Source: Mesorhizobium sp. (GTDB taxonomy: Bacteria; Pseudomonadota; Alphaproteobacteria; Rhizobiales; Rhizobiaceae). From it: 64,000 nucleotides of DNA. The notes under the pieces were generated by a model. It was not told where the DNA came from, ran no database searches, and saw only the letters and a program-made list of their open reading frames with translations. Shown here piece by piece: positions 8,229 to 16,992 of the stretch. The stretch spans positions 89,481-153,480 of the forward strand of contig SAQL01000017.1 of the NCBI GenBank assembly GCA_004020645.1, written 5' to 3'. Position numbers and translations under genes: made by a program. Every line of letters begins with the position of its first letter. Position 1 is the stretch's first letter.

Positions 8229-8954
8229 ATGACTGGATCACAAGCCAAGCGCCGCAGACGCGCGATGCAATCAAGCGCAGGCGCGGTCCTTGTAGGGTTC
8301 GCCGCTGCTTTGGCTTCGGCAACTGGCGCGGCCGGCCAGCCGCTCACCGTGGTCGAGCTGTTCACCAGCCAGGGCTGCTCGTCCTGCCCACCGGCCAACG
8401 CCAATCTCATCAAGGTCAAGGACCAGCCTGATGTGCTGGCGCTCTCCTTCAACGTCACCTACTGGGACTATCTCGGCTGGAAGGACACTTTCGGCAGAGA
8501 GGAATTCACCCAGCGCCAGGTCCGCTACGAGCCGTCGCTCGGCCGTTCGGGTCCGTTCACGCCGCAAGTGGTGGTCAATGGCAATGCCGATGCGGTCGGC
8601 GCCCGGCCCGGTGAGATCGAGCAGCTGATTTCGAGTAGCGGTCGCGTGAAAGGCCCGTCGCTGTCGCTCGACGGCGGCAAAATCGCCATCGGCGCCGGCC
8701 CGGTGTCGGGCGGCAAGGCCGACATCTGGCTGGTGCGCTACCGGCAGGGCGTCATCGAAGTGCCGGTGGCGCGCGGCGAAAACACCGGACGCACGCTGCC
8801 GCACGCCAATGTCGTGCATTCCCTCTCCAGGCTTGGCGCCTGGACCGGCGAGGCCATCGCGCTGCCGCTGCCGGCACCGCCGAGCGGGCTAAGCACCGCG
8901 GTGCTGGTGCAGGTGCCGGGTGGCGGGCCGATCCTGGCCGCCGCAACAAACTAG
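8229..8954 (+). CDS. Exported DUF1223 thioredoxin-like protein with CxxC
   Basis: A 241-residue protein with a basic N-terminus and a hydrophobic signal (residues about 15-36), then the DUF1223 signature VVELFTSQGCSSCPPANA, with Cys50 and Cys53 in a thioredoxin-fold CxxC arrangement. WDYLGWKD and the FTPQVVVNG strand (thioredoxin cis-proline region) follow. The family is little studied; the fold suggests thiol-disulfide chemistry outside the cytoplasm. The start at 8229 has GGAGGACAG upstream. It is followed, in the same direction, by a methionine-rich exported protein and an exported MsrA, a suggestive context (see findings). Confidence 0.85.
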   Translation: MTGSQAKRRRRAMQSSAGAVLVGFAAALASATGAAGQPLTVVELFTSQGCSSCPPANANLIKVKDQPDVLALSFNVTYWDYLGWKDTFGREEFTQRQVRYEPSLGRSGPFTPQVVVNGNADAVGARPGEIEQLISSSGRVKGPSLSLDGGKIAIGAGPVSGGKADIWLVRYRQGVIEVPVARGENTGRTLPHANVVHSLSRLGAWTGEAIALPLPAPPSGLSTAVLVQVPGGGPILAAATN

Positions 8955-8965
8955 AATTCAACAAA

Positions 8966-9012
8966 GCATGATCCCGAAAAGTGGAACCCGGTTTTCGGAA
9001 AAAAGATCATGC
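8966..9012. repeat. Palindromic repeat family C (GCATGATC...GATCATGC)
   Basis: A 47-base palindrome with GCATGATC and GATCATGC ends and internal CCGAAAA/TTTTCGG arms. This is a common dispersed element of rhizobial chromosomes; a related copy is at 21712-21758 and a half copy at 48822. It lies 12 bases after the DUF1223 stop and may act as a transcript end or stabiliser. Confidence 0.85.
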
Positions 9013-9090
9013 TCAAACAAATTGCGCAACGCCGCATGAGCGGCGCCGCATATGCCGGCCGCATCAGCGCGCCACCCAGAGGAGACCACC

Positions 9091-9372
9091 ATGACCAACT
9101 TCACCCGCCTGACGCTGCCGGCCCTTGCCTTCGCGCTTTGCTCGACGGCGCTTTTCGCCGGCGGCATAGCCCACGCCGAGGATGCGATGAAGCCGATGGC
9201 CACGGATGCCATGAAGCCCGCCGATGCCATGGTGACCGACGCGATGAAGCCGGCCGACCCGATGGCCGCCGAAAAGATGAAGGACTGCATGGACAAGGCA
9301 GCCATGGAAACCGACGCGATGAAGAAGGATGAGGCAACAAAGGCCTGCGACGCCATGGGCATGGCCAAGTAG
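9091..9372 (+). CDS. Exported methionine-rich pentapeptide MXKDX repeat protein
   Basis: A 93-residue protein with a signal peptide ending AHA (residue 29). The mature 64 residues contain 12 methionines (33, 36, 41, 47, 52, 58, 63, 67, 72, 77, 89, 91), many in DAMKP/TDAMK units, and two cysteines (66 and 86). It fits the MXKDX repeat family of small periplasmic proteins. Met-rich periplasmic proteins of this sort are known in other bacteria as sacrificial oxidant scavengers repaired by methionine sulfoxide reductases; that role here is inference, supported by msrA being the next gene. Ribosome site AGAGGAGA precedes the ATG. Confidence 0.85.
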   Translation: MTNFTRLTLPALAFALCSTALFAGGIAHAEDAMKPMATDAMKPADAMVTDAMKPADPMAAEKMKDCMDKAAMETDAMKKDEATKACDAMGMAK

Positions 9373-9422
9373 GTCAGGCAGTCTCTGGCCGTTCCCTGCC
9401 CGGGCCGGAGACGGCCCTTGCG

Positions 9423-9449
9423 GCCGGCGCAGGGCAAACCTGCGCCGGC
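9423..9449 (+). terminator. Strong hairpin between the Met-rich protein gene and msrA
   Basis: Perfect 11-base arms (GCCGGCGCAGG and complement) around a GCAAA loop, followed by GTAATATT rather than a T run. It suggests that the MXKDX gene and msrA are separate transcripts. A TATAAT at 9516-9521 could be the -10 box of msrA. Confidence 0.65.
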
Positions 9450-9547
9450 GTAATATTCCAATACGCACGGCCCGAAACGCACGGCAATGTGAGACGCCGG
9501 CGGACCCAAATGCTCTATAATCACAACACCATCATGGGAGATAAGAC

Positions 9548-10282
9548 ATGACTGGCATTCGAGAACCAATTGCGAGGCGCTCGACAAGCTTCGCCAGGAG
9601 CGCGCTTGCGGCGCTGATCCTCGCGGCCGCCGCCTTGTGGCAGACGCCGGCAATCTCGGCCGAGGAGGCGGTGGTGATCCCGCCGCCGGTGATGGACGAG
9701 AAACCCGCCGCCGGCACCGCGAAGGCGATCTTCGCCGGCGGTTGCTTCTGGGGCGTGCAGGGCGTGTTCCAGCACGTCAAGGGCTTGACCAGCGCCGTCT
9801 CCGGCTATGCCGGCGGCGACAAGGACACCGCCGTCTATGAGACGGTCGGCACCGGCCGGACCGGGCATGCCGAAGCCGTCGAGATCACCTACGAGCCGAC
9901 AAAGGTGACCTACGGCCAGTTGCTGCAGGTGTATTTCTCGGTGGCGCACAACCCGACGCAGCTGAACTATCAGGGTCCGGACCGCGGCCCGCAATACCGT
10001 TCGACGATCTTTGCCGAAAACGATGCCCAGAAGAAGATCGCCGAGAGCTACATCGCCCAGCTCGACAAGGCCAAGGTGTTTCCAGAGCCGATCGTGACCA
10101 CGCTGGAGACAGGAAAGACGTTCTATCCGGCCGAAGACTATCACCAGGACTTTTTGACGCTGAACCCGACCTACCCCTACATCGTCTACAACGACCTGCC
10201 CAAGGTCGAGAATTTGAAGACGCTATTCCCGGACCTTTACAGCGACAAGCCGGTGCTGGTGCTGGCCGCCAACAAGAGCTGA
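9548..10282 (+). CDS. msrA: Exported peptide-methionine (S)-S-oxide reductase
   Basis: A 244-residue MsrA, which reduces methionine-S-sulfoxide in proteins. Residues 1-38 form a signal peptide, so the enzyme should act in the periplasm. The catalytic motif GGCFWG is at residues 64-69 (Cys66), followed by GYAGG and YHQDF with conserved tyrosine and histidine. Cys66 is the only cysteine in the mature protein: the usual resolving cysteines are missing, so a partner thiol must regenerate it. The upstream DUF1223 protein with CxxC is a candidate. Ribosome site GGGAGA. The gene ends before a strong bidirectional hairpin. Confidence 0.93.
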   Translation: MTGIREPIARRSTSFARSALAALILAAAALWQTPAISAEEAVVIPPPVMDEKPAAGTAKAIFAGGCFWGVQGVFQHVKGLTSAVSGYAGGDKDTAVYETVGTGRTGHAEAVEITYEPTKVTYGQLLQVYFSVAHNPTQLNYQGPDRGPQYRSTIFAENDAQKKIAESYIAQLDKAKVFPEPIVTTLETGKTFYPAEDYHQDFLTLNPTYPYIVYNDLPKVENLKTLFPDLYSDKPVLVLAANKS

Positions 10283-10320
10283 TGCGGCTCAGGATAAAAA
10301 ACGATCTGTAGCGATCCTTC

Positions 10321-10355
10321 GCGCCCCCTCTGTCCGGCAGGACAGAGGGGGGCGC
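10321..10355. terminator. Bidirectional hairpin between convergent msrA and ABC transporter genes
   Basis: Arms GCGCCCCCTCTGTCC and GGACAGAGGGGGGCGC with one bulged G and a GGCA loop. It stands between two convergent genes and resembles the tail of repeat family A (CCCTCTGTC). A shared terminator is likely. Confidence 0.75.
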
Positions 10356-10404
10356 TGTCCCTCGGCGTCCGATGCTCCAGCGAGCGCGCGGGCAACAATG
10401 CCCG

Positions 10405-11130
10405 CTATTGCACGCCCAGAAACTGCCGGAGCTCCGGCGTCCTGGGGTTGGCGAAGACGTCCTCGGGGGCGCCGATCTCGTGGACGCGGCCCTGATGCAT
10501 GAAGACGACACGCGAGCAGACGTCGCGGGCGAAGCGCATCTCGTGGGTGACCATCACCAGCGTCATGCCTTCCGCGGCCAATTCCTTGACGACGGCCAGC
10601 ACCTCGGCAACGAGTTCGGGGTCGAGCGCCGAGGTGATCTCGTCGCATAGCAGCGCGATGGGCTGCATGGCGAGCGCCCGAGCGATCGCCACGCGCTGCT
10701 GCTGGCCGCCGGACAGTTCATCCGGCAATGCGTCGAACTTGTGGGCGAGACCAACGCGGTCGAGCATTTTTCGCGCGACCGCTTCGGCGGCTTTTTTCGG
10801 CGTCTTCTTCACCACCATCTGCGACAGCATGACATTGCCGCCGGCCGTGAGATGCGGGAACAGGTTGAATTGCTGAAAAATCATGCCGACTTTCAGGCGC
10901 AACGCCTTGAGATGAACCTCGTCGGGCAGGAACTGGGCGCCGGCGACGACGATCGAGCCTTCATCAATGGTCTCCAGCCCGTTGATGCAACGCAGCAGCG
11001 TCGACTTGCCCGAACCGCTCTTGCCGATGATGGCGACGACCTCGCCCGGCGCGACGTCGATGGAAATCCCCTTCAGCACCTCGTTGTCGCCGAAGCGCTT
11101 CTTCACCTCAGTGATTGCGATGAGCGACAT
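10405..11130 (-). CDS. Polar amino-acid ABC transporter ATP-binding protein
   Basis: A 241-residue ATPase of the GlnQ/HisP type. Walker A GKSGSGKST, signature LSGGQQQRVAIARAL, then Walker B with LLCDEITSALDPE; the usual DEPTSALDP is DEITSALDP here, as in some family members, and the catalytic Glu is kept. The start MSLIAITEVKK at 11130 has GGAAAGGAAG upstream and overlaps the permease gene by 23 bases. It energises uptake together with the two permeases and binding protein that follow upstream on the same strand; the four form one operon read leftwards. Confidence 0.93.
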   Translation of the reverse strand: MSLIAITEVKKRFGDNEVLKGISIDVAPGEVVAIIGKSGSGKSTLLRCINGLETIDEGSIVVAGAQFLPDEVHLKALRLKVGMIFQQFNLFPHLTAGGNVMLSQMVVKKTPKKAAEAVARKMLDRVGLAHKFDALPDELSGGQQQRVAIARALAMQPIALLCDEITSALDPELVAEVLAVVKELAAEGMTLVMVTHEMRFARDVCSRVVFMHQGRVHEIGAPEDVFANPRTPELRQFLGVQ

Positions 11131-11767
11131 TGAGCTTCCTTTCCAGGAGCTGGCTGGATTTCGACAGCGGCCAGCACAAAGCAAAGTAGATGAGCGCGAC
11201 AAGGCCATAGACGGTGAACGGCTGGAAGGTGGCGTTGGTGACGATCGAACCGGCCTTCGACAATTCGACGAAGCCGATGATCGAGGTGAGCGCGGTGCCT
11301 TTCACTACCTGCACCGAGAAGCCGACGGTCGGCGGCACCGCCACTTTCAGCGCCTGCGGCAGGATGACGTAGCGCATCTGCTGGAGGTAACCCATCCCGA
11401 GGCTGGCGGACGCCTCCCATTGACCCTTGGCGATGCTCTCGACGCAGCCGCGCCAGATTTCAGCGAGGAAGGCGGCGGTCCACAGGACGAGCGCGACACA
11501 AGCGGCAAGCCAGGCGGGAACGTCGACGCCGAACAGGCCAAGGCCGAAGAAGGCGAGAAAGAGCTGCATCAAGAGCGGTGTGCCTTGGAACAGCTGGATG
11601 TAGCCGCGTGACAGAAGCCGCAGCCAATGCCGGCCGCCGATGCGCAGGAAAAGCAGGGCCGCACCGACGATGCCGCCGCCGATGAAGGAGACCAGCGAAA
11701 GCACAACGGTCCAGCGGGCGGCCAAAAGCAGGTTACGCAGGATGTCCCAGAAGCTGAACTCGGTCAT
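11108..11767 (-). CDS. Amino-acid ABC transporter permease (HisMQ type), first
   Basis: A 219-residue inner-membrane permease with about five helices and the conserved cytoplasmic EAA loop (EASASLGMGYLQQMRYVILP) that contacts the ATPase. Ten bases separate it from the other permease gene upstream, and it overlaps the ATPase gene downstream. Together with its partner it should form a heterodimeric pore for a polar amino acid. The substrate cannot be assigned from the sequence. Confidence 0.92.
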   Translation of the reverse strand: MTEFSFWDILRNLLLAARWTVVLSLVSFIGGGIVGAALLFLRIGGRHWLRLLSRGYIQLFQGTPLLMQLFLAFFGLGLFGVDVPAWLAACVALVLWTAAFLAEIWRGCVESIAKGQWEASASLGMGYLQQMRYVILPQALKVAVPPTVGFSVQVVKGTALTSIIGFVELSKAGSIVTNATFQPFTVYGLVALIYFALCWPLSKSSQLLERKLNVAHRNH

Positions 11768-11777
11768 GGCGCATGCC

Positions 11778-12449
11778 TCATCGCGACGCCTTCCTTGGAA
11801 ACAGCATCCAGCCCAGGCCGGCCAGCAGCTGGCGCAGCAGGATGGCGAGGGCCAGGTAGATCAAGGTGGAGACGATGTAGGTTTCGAAGGCCCTGAAATT
11901 GCGCGACTGGATAAAGTTGGCGGCGAAGGTCAGGTCCTCGGCGGCGATCTGCGAAACGACGGCCGAACCTAGCATGACGATGACGATCTGCGACGACAGC
12001 GCAGGCCAGATGCGCTGCAGCGCTGGGACCAGAACCACATACCAGAAGGCCTGGAACGGGGTCATGGCGAGACTCGCGCCGGCCTCGAACTGGCCACGTG
12101 GCGTGGCCTGGATGCCGGCGCGGATGATCTCGCAGCTGTAGGCGCCGAGGTTAACGACCATGGCGAGGTTGGCGGCGGTCAGTTCCGACATCGTGATGCC
12201 AAGCGACGGCAGGCCGAAGAAGATGAAGAACAGCTGGATCAGAAAGGGCGTGTTGCGGATCAGCTCGACATAGGTCGCGACGACGGGTTTTAGCCATTTC
12301 GGCCCGAGGGCGCGCACCCAGGCGCAGGCAATGCCCAATGCCACGCCGAACACCGCGCCGATCAGGATGAGCTGCACGGTAATCCGGATGCCCTTGAGCA
12401 GCACCGGCAGAGAATCGATCAGCCAGCCGAAATCGAAATGATAGGTCAT
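11778..12449 (-). CDS. Amino-acid ABC transporter permease (HisMQ type), second
   Basis: A 223-residue permease with the family motif YVELIRNTPFLIQLFF near residue 75 and an EAA loop (EAGASLAMTPFQAFWYVVLP-like) near residue 145. It is the partner of the preceding permease in the same operon. The RNTP element and length are normal for the polar amino-acid uptake family. Confidence 0.92.
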   Translation of the reverse strand: MTYHFDFGWLIDSLPVLLKGIRITVQLILIGAVFGVALGIACAWVRALGPKWLKPVVATYVELIRNTPFLIQLFFIFFGLPSLGITMSELTAANLAMVVNLGAYSCEIIRAGIQATPRGQFEAGASLAMTPFQAFWYVVLVPALQRIWPALSSQIVIVMLGSAVVSQIAAEDLTFAANFIQSRNFRAFETYIVSTLIYLALAILLRQLLAGLGWMLFPRKASR

Positions 12450-12489
12450 GGCTTGCTATCTGACCTCAGCCACACGCGGCAGGCGGCGA

Positions 12490-13281
12490 TCACAGGTCAG
12501 CCGGCAGGTCCACCTTCAGCCATTTTTGCGAAATCGCGTTGAGGGCGCCGTCGGACCTGGCAGCGGCGATGATGCCGTTGATCTTGGCCAGCAGCGCTGG
12601 CTGCTCCTTGTTCATGCCGATGTAGCAAGGCGAGTTCTTGATCAGGAACTTGAGCTCCGGCCGCTTGGGCGGATTCTTTTCGAGGATGGCGGCGGCGACG
12701 ACATTCCCGGTTGCGATCACCTCGACCTGGCCCGAAAGGAAAGCGGAAATAGTGCCGTTGTTGTCCTCGTAGCGCTTGATCTCGACGCTCGCGGGCACGA
12801 CCTTGGTCAGTTCGAGGTCTTCGATCGCGCCGCGAGTGACGCCAACGGTCTTGCCGGCGAGGTCTTCCGCCTTCGCGACCGCGACGTCCGCCGGAGCGAA
12901 CACGCCATTGTAGAAGGGGGCGTAGGCTTCGGAAAAGTCGATGACCTTCTCGCGATCGGGATTCTTGCCGAGGCTGGAGATGACCAGGTCGACCTTGTTG
13001 GTCTGAAGATAGGGAATGCGGTTGGCGCTGGTGACCGGGACGATCTCGACCTTGGCGCCGAGCTTTTCGCCAATCAGATTGGCGATATCGATGTCGTAGC
13101 CTTGCGGCGTCATGTCGGCGCCGACACTGCCGAAGGGCGGGAAATCCTGTGGCACGGCGATGCGGATGGTGCCCCGCGCGCCGATGTCGCTCAAGGCGTC
13201 AGCCCGCGCCTGCGGAAACGGAGCCATGGCAATTCCAGCCACGGCGGCGAAGGCCAGCATGCATACATTGCGACGGTTCAT
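12490..13281 (-). CDS. Periplasmic amino-acid-binding protein of the ABC transporter
   Basis: A 263-residue family 3 solute-binding protein with a signal peptide (cleavage near ARA, residue 27). The mature part starts DIGARGTIRIAVPQDFPPFG, typical for polar amino-acid binders, and carries GYDIDIANLIGEKLG and DLVISSLGKNPDREKVIDFS. It heads the operon, 40 bases before the permease genes. The binding pocket residues suggest an amino acid or derivative but not which one. Confidence 0.92.
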   Translation of the reverse strand: MNRRNVCMLAFAAVAGIAMAPFPQARADALSDIGARGTIRIAVPQDFPPFGSVGADMTPQGYDIDIANLIGEKLGAKVEIVPVTSANRIPYLQTNKVDLVISSLGKNPDREKVIDFSEAYAPFYNGVFAPADVAVAKAEDLAGKTVGVTRGAIEDLELTKVVPASVEIKRYEDNNGTISAFLSGQVEVIATGNVVAAAILEKNPPKRPELKFLIKNSPCYIGMNKEQPALLAKINGIIAAARSDGALNAISQKWLKVDLPADL

Positions 13282-13461
13282 TATTTTTCCCTTTGACTGA
13301 ACAAAACCGATTGGTCGTCAGGGCAAAGCAACAGACATGCCAAACCATCGAAATCAGCGCGAATCGGCGTTTCCCAGGAGGATTGGGAAGGAAGTCTTCA
13401 CGATCCAATACCCGCCCGACCGGCAGGCCGCCTAAATATTGTGCAGTGCGGCGGTTGCCTG

Positions 13462-14466
13462 TCAGTCGTAGGTCAGATCCGTCGCCTTGCCGCCGAACAC
13501 GCGGTAGGCATAAAACGAATAGAAAATGATGATCGGCAGCACGACCACCGTGCCGGCCAGGATGATGGCGAGGCTTTCAGGCGCGGACGCCGCCTGCCAG
13601 ATGGTCAGCCTGTCGGGCACGACGAAGGGATAGAACGACCAGGCGAGCCCGGCAAAGCCCAGCGTGAAGATGGCGGCCAGCGTCAAAAACGGCGTCAGCG
13701 CATGGCGGTCGTCCGTCTTAGGCAGATGGAAGGTCTGCCGCCACAGCCACGCGAACAGCACCGCCGACAGGATCGGCAGCGGCGACAGGTAGAGCATGGC
13801 GGGCCAGACGAACCATTTGTCGAAGATGCGCGGACTGGCGAGCGGCGTGGCCAGCGAGACGGCGACCATGCCGAGCGCGGTCAGCACCAGCGCCCGGCGC
13901 AGCCAGAGCACCGCCTTCTTCTGCAATTCGCCTTCCGTCTTGTAGATGACCCAGGCCGCGCCCATCGCCGCATAGGCGGCAGCAAGGCAAAGCGCCACCA
14001 GCGCGCCGAAGGCCATGCCGCCGAGACCGACATCCAGGCCGAGCACATAGATCCCCAGCATGTAGCCCTGCGCCAGCGAGGCGATGACCGAGCCCAGGAA
14101 GAAGATGCGGTTCCAGCGATGCTTCCGGCCGGCCGGCACCTTGGCACGGAAATCGAAGGCAACGCCGCGCAGGATCAAGCCGACAAGGAGCAGGAAGACC
14201 GGAATGTAGAGCGCGGTGAGGATGGTGCCGTGCGCCAGCGGGAAGGCGACCAGCAGCAGGCCGACGGCCAGCACCAGCCAGGTCTCGTTGGCGTCCCAGA
14301 ACGGGCCTATTGCCGCGATCATCGTGTCCTGCTCGGCGTCCTCGGCGGCCGCGAACAGGATGCCGATGCCGAGATCGAAGCCGTCGAGGATCACGTAGAC
14401 CAGGATGGCAAGGCCCATCAGGCCGGCGAAGATGAGGGGGAGCAATGTCGGCCAGTCGAGGGTCAT
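13462..14466 (-). CDS. cydB: Cytochrome bd/cio-type quinol oxidase subunit II
   Basis: A 334-residue membrane protein of normal subunit II length, with the N-terminal VILDGFDLGIGILF motif (about residues 25-38) and GPFWDANETWLV near residue 58. It pairs with CydA, which lies directly upstream, to form the terminal oxidase that reduces oxygen to water using quinol in the inner membrane. Two ATGs compete: the one at 14472 touches the GGAGG, so the ATG at 14466, six bases further on, is the better start. I looked for a CydX-like small subunit after the gene and saw none. Confidence 0.93.
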   Translation of the reverse strand: MTLDWPTLLPLIFAGLMGLAILVYVILDGFDLGIGILFAAAEDAEQDTMIAAIGPFWDANETWLVLAVGLLLVAFPLAHGTILTALYIPVFLLLVGLILRGVAFDFRAKVPAGRKHRWNRIFFLGSVIASLAQGYMLGIYVLGLDVGLGGMAFGALVALCLAAAYAAMGAAWVIYKTEGELQKKAVLWLRRALVLTALGMVAVSLATPLASPRIFDKWFVWPAMLYLSPLPILSAVLFAWLWRQTFHLPKTDDRHALTPFLTLAAIFTLGFAGLAWSFYPFVVPDRLTIWQAASAPESLAIILAGTVVVLPIIIFYSFYAYRVFGGKATDLTYD

Positions 14467-14476
14467 CACCATCCTC

Positions 14477-15835
14477 CTATTTCGCCGCAGGCTGCGACAA
14501 CGGCGCGTCGAGAACGCCCGGCAGCGGCGAGGTATCGCCGTCCTTCGCCGCCTTCAGCGCCAGATAGACCAGCACGCCTAGATAGGCGGTCAGAAGCAGC
14601 GCATAGAGGATGAGATAGACCGCAAGCGACAGCGCGACCTGGCTGCCGGCGACCGGGCCGACGGCATCGACGGTCCTGAGCACGCCGGTGACCAGCCAGG
14701 GCTGGCGCCCGATCTCGGTGGTGTACCAGCCGGCCAGCGTCGCCAGCCAGCCGGACAGCGCCATCGGCACCATCACCAGCGCCAGCGGTTTCGGCAGGCT
14801 GTGGCGGCGCTTGAGGAAAAAGGCGGCCGACCAGGAGACGACGAGCATCAGGACGCCGGTGCCGACCATGATGCGGAAAGCCCAGAACACCGGGAAGACC
14901 GGCGGGTGGTTGCCGGCATAGTCGTTCAGTCCTGGCACGACGCCACTGGCGCTGTGCCTGAGGATGAGGCTGGCGCCGTCGGGGATGGTGACTTCGAATT
15001 TGTTCTCCCTTGCCGCCTCGTCGGGAAGCGCGAAAAGGACCAGCGGCACGTTGGGGCCGGTGTTCCAGTTGGCCTCCATGGCGGCGATCTTCTGCGGCTG
15101 ATGCTCCAGCGTGTTGAGGCCATGCTGGTCGCCGGCGAAGATCTGGATGGGGATCAGGATCGCCGCGGTGAAGACACCGGTGCGCAATGCCTTCCACATC
15201 GATTCCGAGCGGTCGCCATTGAGATAGCGCAGCGCCGACAGACCGGCGATCAGGAACGAAACCGTCAGGCCGGAGGCAAGCAGCATGTGGACGAGCCGGT
15301 AGGGCATGGACGGGTTGAAGACGATCGCCAACCAGTCGGTAGCGTACGCTACGCCGTTGCGCATCTCGAAGCCGACCGGCGTCTGCATCCAGGAATTGAG
15401 CGCGATGATCCAGAAGGCGGACAGGGTGGTGCCGCCGGCCACCAGCACGGTTGCCAGCGTGTGGATGCGGTTGGAGACGCGGCGGAAGCCGAACAGCATG
15501 ATGCCGAGGAACGCCGCCTCGAGGAAGAAGGCGGTGAGTATCTCATAGGCGAGCAGCGGGCCGGCGATGTTGCCGACGGTCTCCATGTAACCCGGCCAGT
15601 TGGTGCCGAACTGGAAGCTCATGGTGACGCCCGAAACCACGCCCATGGCAAAGGACAGCGCGAACACCTTCACCCAGGTAAAATAGGCGCGCATCCAGGC
15701 GGAATCGCCAGTGGCGTTGTAGCGAAGCTTGAAGAACAGCAGCACCCAGCCAAGCGCAATGGTGATAGCCGGAAACAGGATATGGAACGAGATGTTCGCG
15801 CCGAATTGGATGCGCGAAAGGATGAGCGGGTCCAT
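14477..15835 (-). CDS. cydA: Cytochrome bd/cio-type quinol oxidase subunit I
   Basis: A 452-residue subunit I. The haem ligand histidine in NISFHILFPAIT (residue 18), the QFGTNWPGY quinol/haem region, YRLVHMLLAS (second histidine) and GWYTTEIGRQPW are present. The Q-loop (GDQHG to QPQK and onwards) is short, which is typical for the cyanide-insensitive CIO subgroup rather than the long-loop E. coli type; cioA would be an equally good name. The operon runs cydA then cydB with about ten bases between. No FNR-like box was seen upstream. Confidence 0.93.
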   Translation of the reverse strand: MDPLILSRIQFGANISFHILFPAITIALGWVLLFFKLRYNATGDSAWMRAYFTWVKVFALSFAMGVVSGVTMSFQFGTNWPGYMETVGNIAGPLLAYEILTAFFLEAAFLGIMLFGFRRVSNRIHTLATVLVAGGTTLSAFWIIALNSWMQTPVGFEMRNGVAYATDWLAIVFNPSMPYRLVHMLLASGLTVSFLIAGLSALRYLNGDRSESMWKALRTGVFTAAILIPIQIFAGDQHGLNTLEHQPQKIAAMEANWNTGPNVPLVLFALPDEAARENKFEVTIPDGASLILRHSASGVVPGLNDYAGNHPPVFPVFWAFRIMVGTGVLMLVVSWSAAFFLKRRHSLPKPLALVMVPMALSGWLATLAGWYTTEIGRQPWLVTGVLRTVDAVGPVAGSQVALSLAVYLILYALLLTAYLGVLVYLALKAAKDGDTSPLPGVLDAPLSQPAAK

Positions 15836-16065
15836 GGTGGGCTCCGGCTGCTGCTATGTCAGGGAAGATAGGCCGGATGCGCCGACCGGTCAAAGCGGCG
15901 TGGCGTCACGCGAGGCGGAACGCCGCAGGACCGCGGCAGCGGTGGATGCGTCTTCACATACCGATGTCCAGAACTGTCAGGAGTGCCATTGACTTCCGGC
16001 GGCGCGCACCGACATTCAGCGGACTAAAATCAACAGACCTCCTTTCAAGCAGCCGTTTTTCAGCC

Positions 16066-16992
16066 ATGCCATCCATCATTTCCATTTCCGGGGTCACCAA
16101 GACCTACGCCACCGGTTTCAAGGCGCTGAAGGAGATCAACCTCGATATCGAGCGCGGCGAGATCTTTGCGCTGCTCGGGCCGAACGGCGCCGGCAAGACG
16201 ACGCTGATCTCGATTGTCTGCGGTATCGTCAACCGCTCGTCGGGCACGGTCACCGTGGACGGCAACGACATCAGCCGGAATTATCGCACCGCGCGCAGCC
16301 TGATCGGGCTGGTGCCGCAGGAACTGACCATCGACGCGTTCGAGAGCGTATGGGCGACGGTCAACTACAGCCGCGGCCTCTTCGGCAAGCCGGCCGACCA
16401 CGCCTTCGTCGAGAAGGTGCTGCGCGACCTGTCGTTGTGGGACAAGAAGGAGGCCAAGGCGATCACCCTGTCCGGCGGCATGAAGCGGCGGCTGATGATC
16501 GCCAAGGCGCTGTCGCACGAACCAAGGGTGTTGTTCCTCGACGAGCCGACAGCCGGCGTCGACGTCGAGCTGCGCCAGGACATGTGGGCGATGGTGCGCC
16601 GGCTGCGCGAGGATGGCGTCACCATCATCCTGACGACGCACTATATCGAGGAGGCCGAGGCGATGGCCGACCGCGTCGGCGTCATCAATCGCGGCGAGAT
16701 CGTGTTGGTCGAGGACAAGGCCGAACTGATGCGCACGCTCGGCCGCAAAAGGCTGTTGCTGGAATTGCGCAGTCCGCTTGTCACCATACCCGAGACGTTT
16801 TCGCGTTATGCGCTGGAGCTTTCGCCGGACGGCAATCAACTGACTTACACCTATGACAACCAGAGCGAACGGCCGGGCGTCGCCTCGCTGCTGCGCGACC
16901 TTGAGACGGCCGGCATCCAGTTCCGCGATATCGACACGCAAAACAGCTCGCTCGAGGAGATCTTCGTCAATCTGGTGAGGAGGGACGCATGA
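16066..16992 (+). CDS. ABC-2 type exporter ATP-binding protein
   Basis: A 308-residue ATPase: Walker A GPNGAGKTT near residue 41, signature LSGGMKRRLMIAKAL, Walker B VLFLDEPTAGVD, then the H-loop TTHYIEEAEAMADR. The C-terminal 80 residues form the extra domain common to ABC-2 drug or polysaccharide exporters. The ATG at 16066 is used because the protein homology starts there; the frame is open upstream, but 15836-16065 otherwise holds no recognisable gene. It overlaps the permease gene by ATGA, so the two are co-translated. Confidence 0.9.
   Translation: MPSIISISGVTKTYATGFKALKEINLDIERGEIFALLGPNGAGKTTLISIVCGIVNRSSGTVTVDGNDISRNYRTARSLIGLVPQELTIDAFESVWATVNYSRGLFGKPADHAFVEKVLRDLSLWDKKEAKAITLSGGMKRRLMIAKALSHEPRVLFLDEPTAGVDVELRQDMWAMVRRLREDGVTIILTTHYIEEAEAMADRVGVINRGEIVLVEDKAELMRTLGRKRLLLELRSPLVTIPETFSRYALELSPDGNQLTYTYDNQSERPGVASLLRDLETAGIQFRDIDTQNSSLEEIFVNLVRRDA

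Noticed and set aside
13282..13461. CydX-like small subunit after cydB
   Set aside because: Short frames are present but none shows the hydrophobic single-helix pattern with a suitable start.
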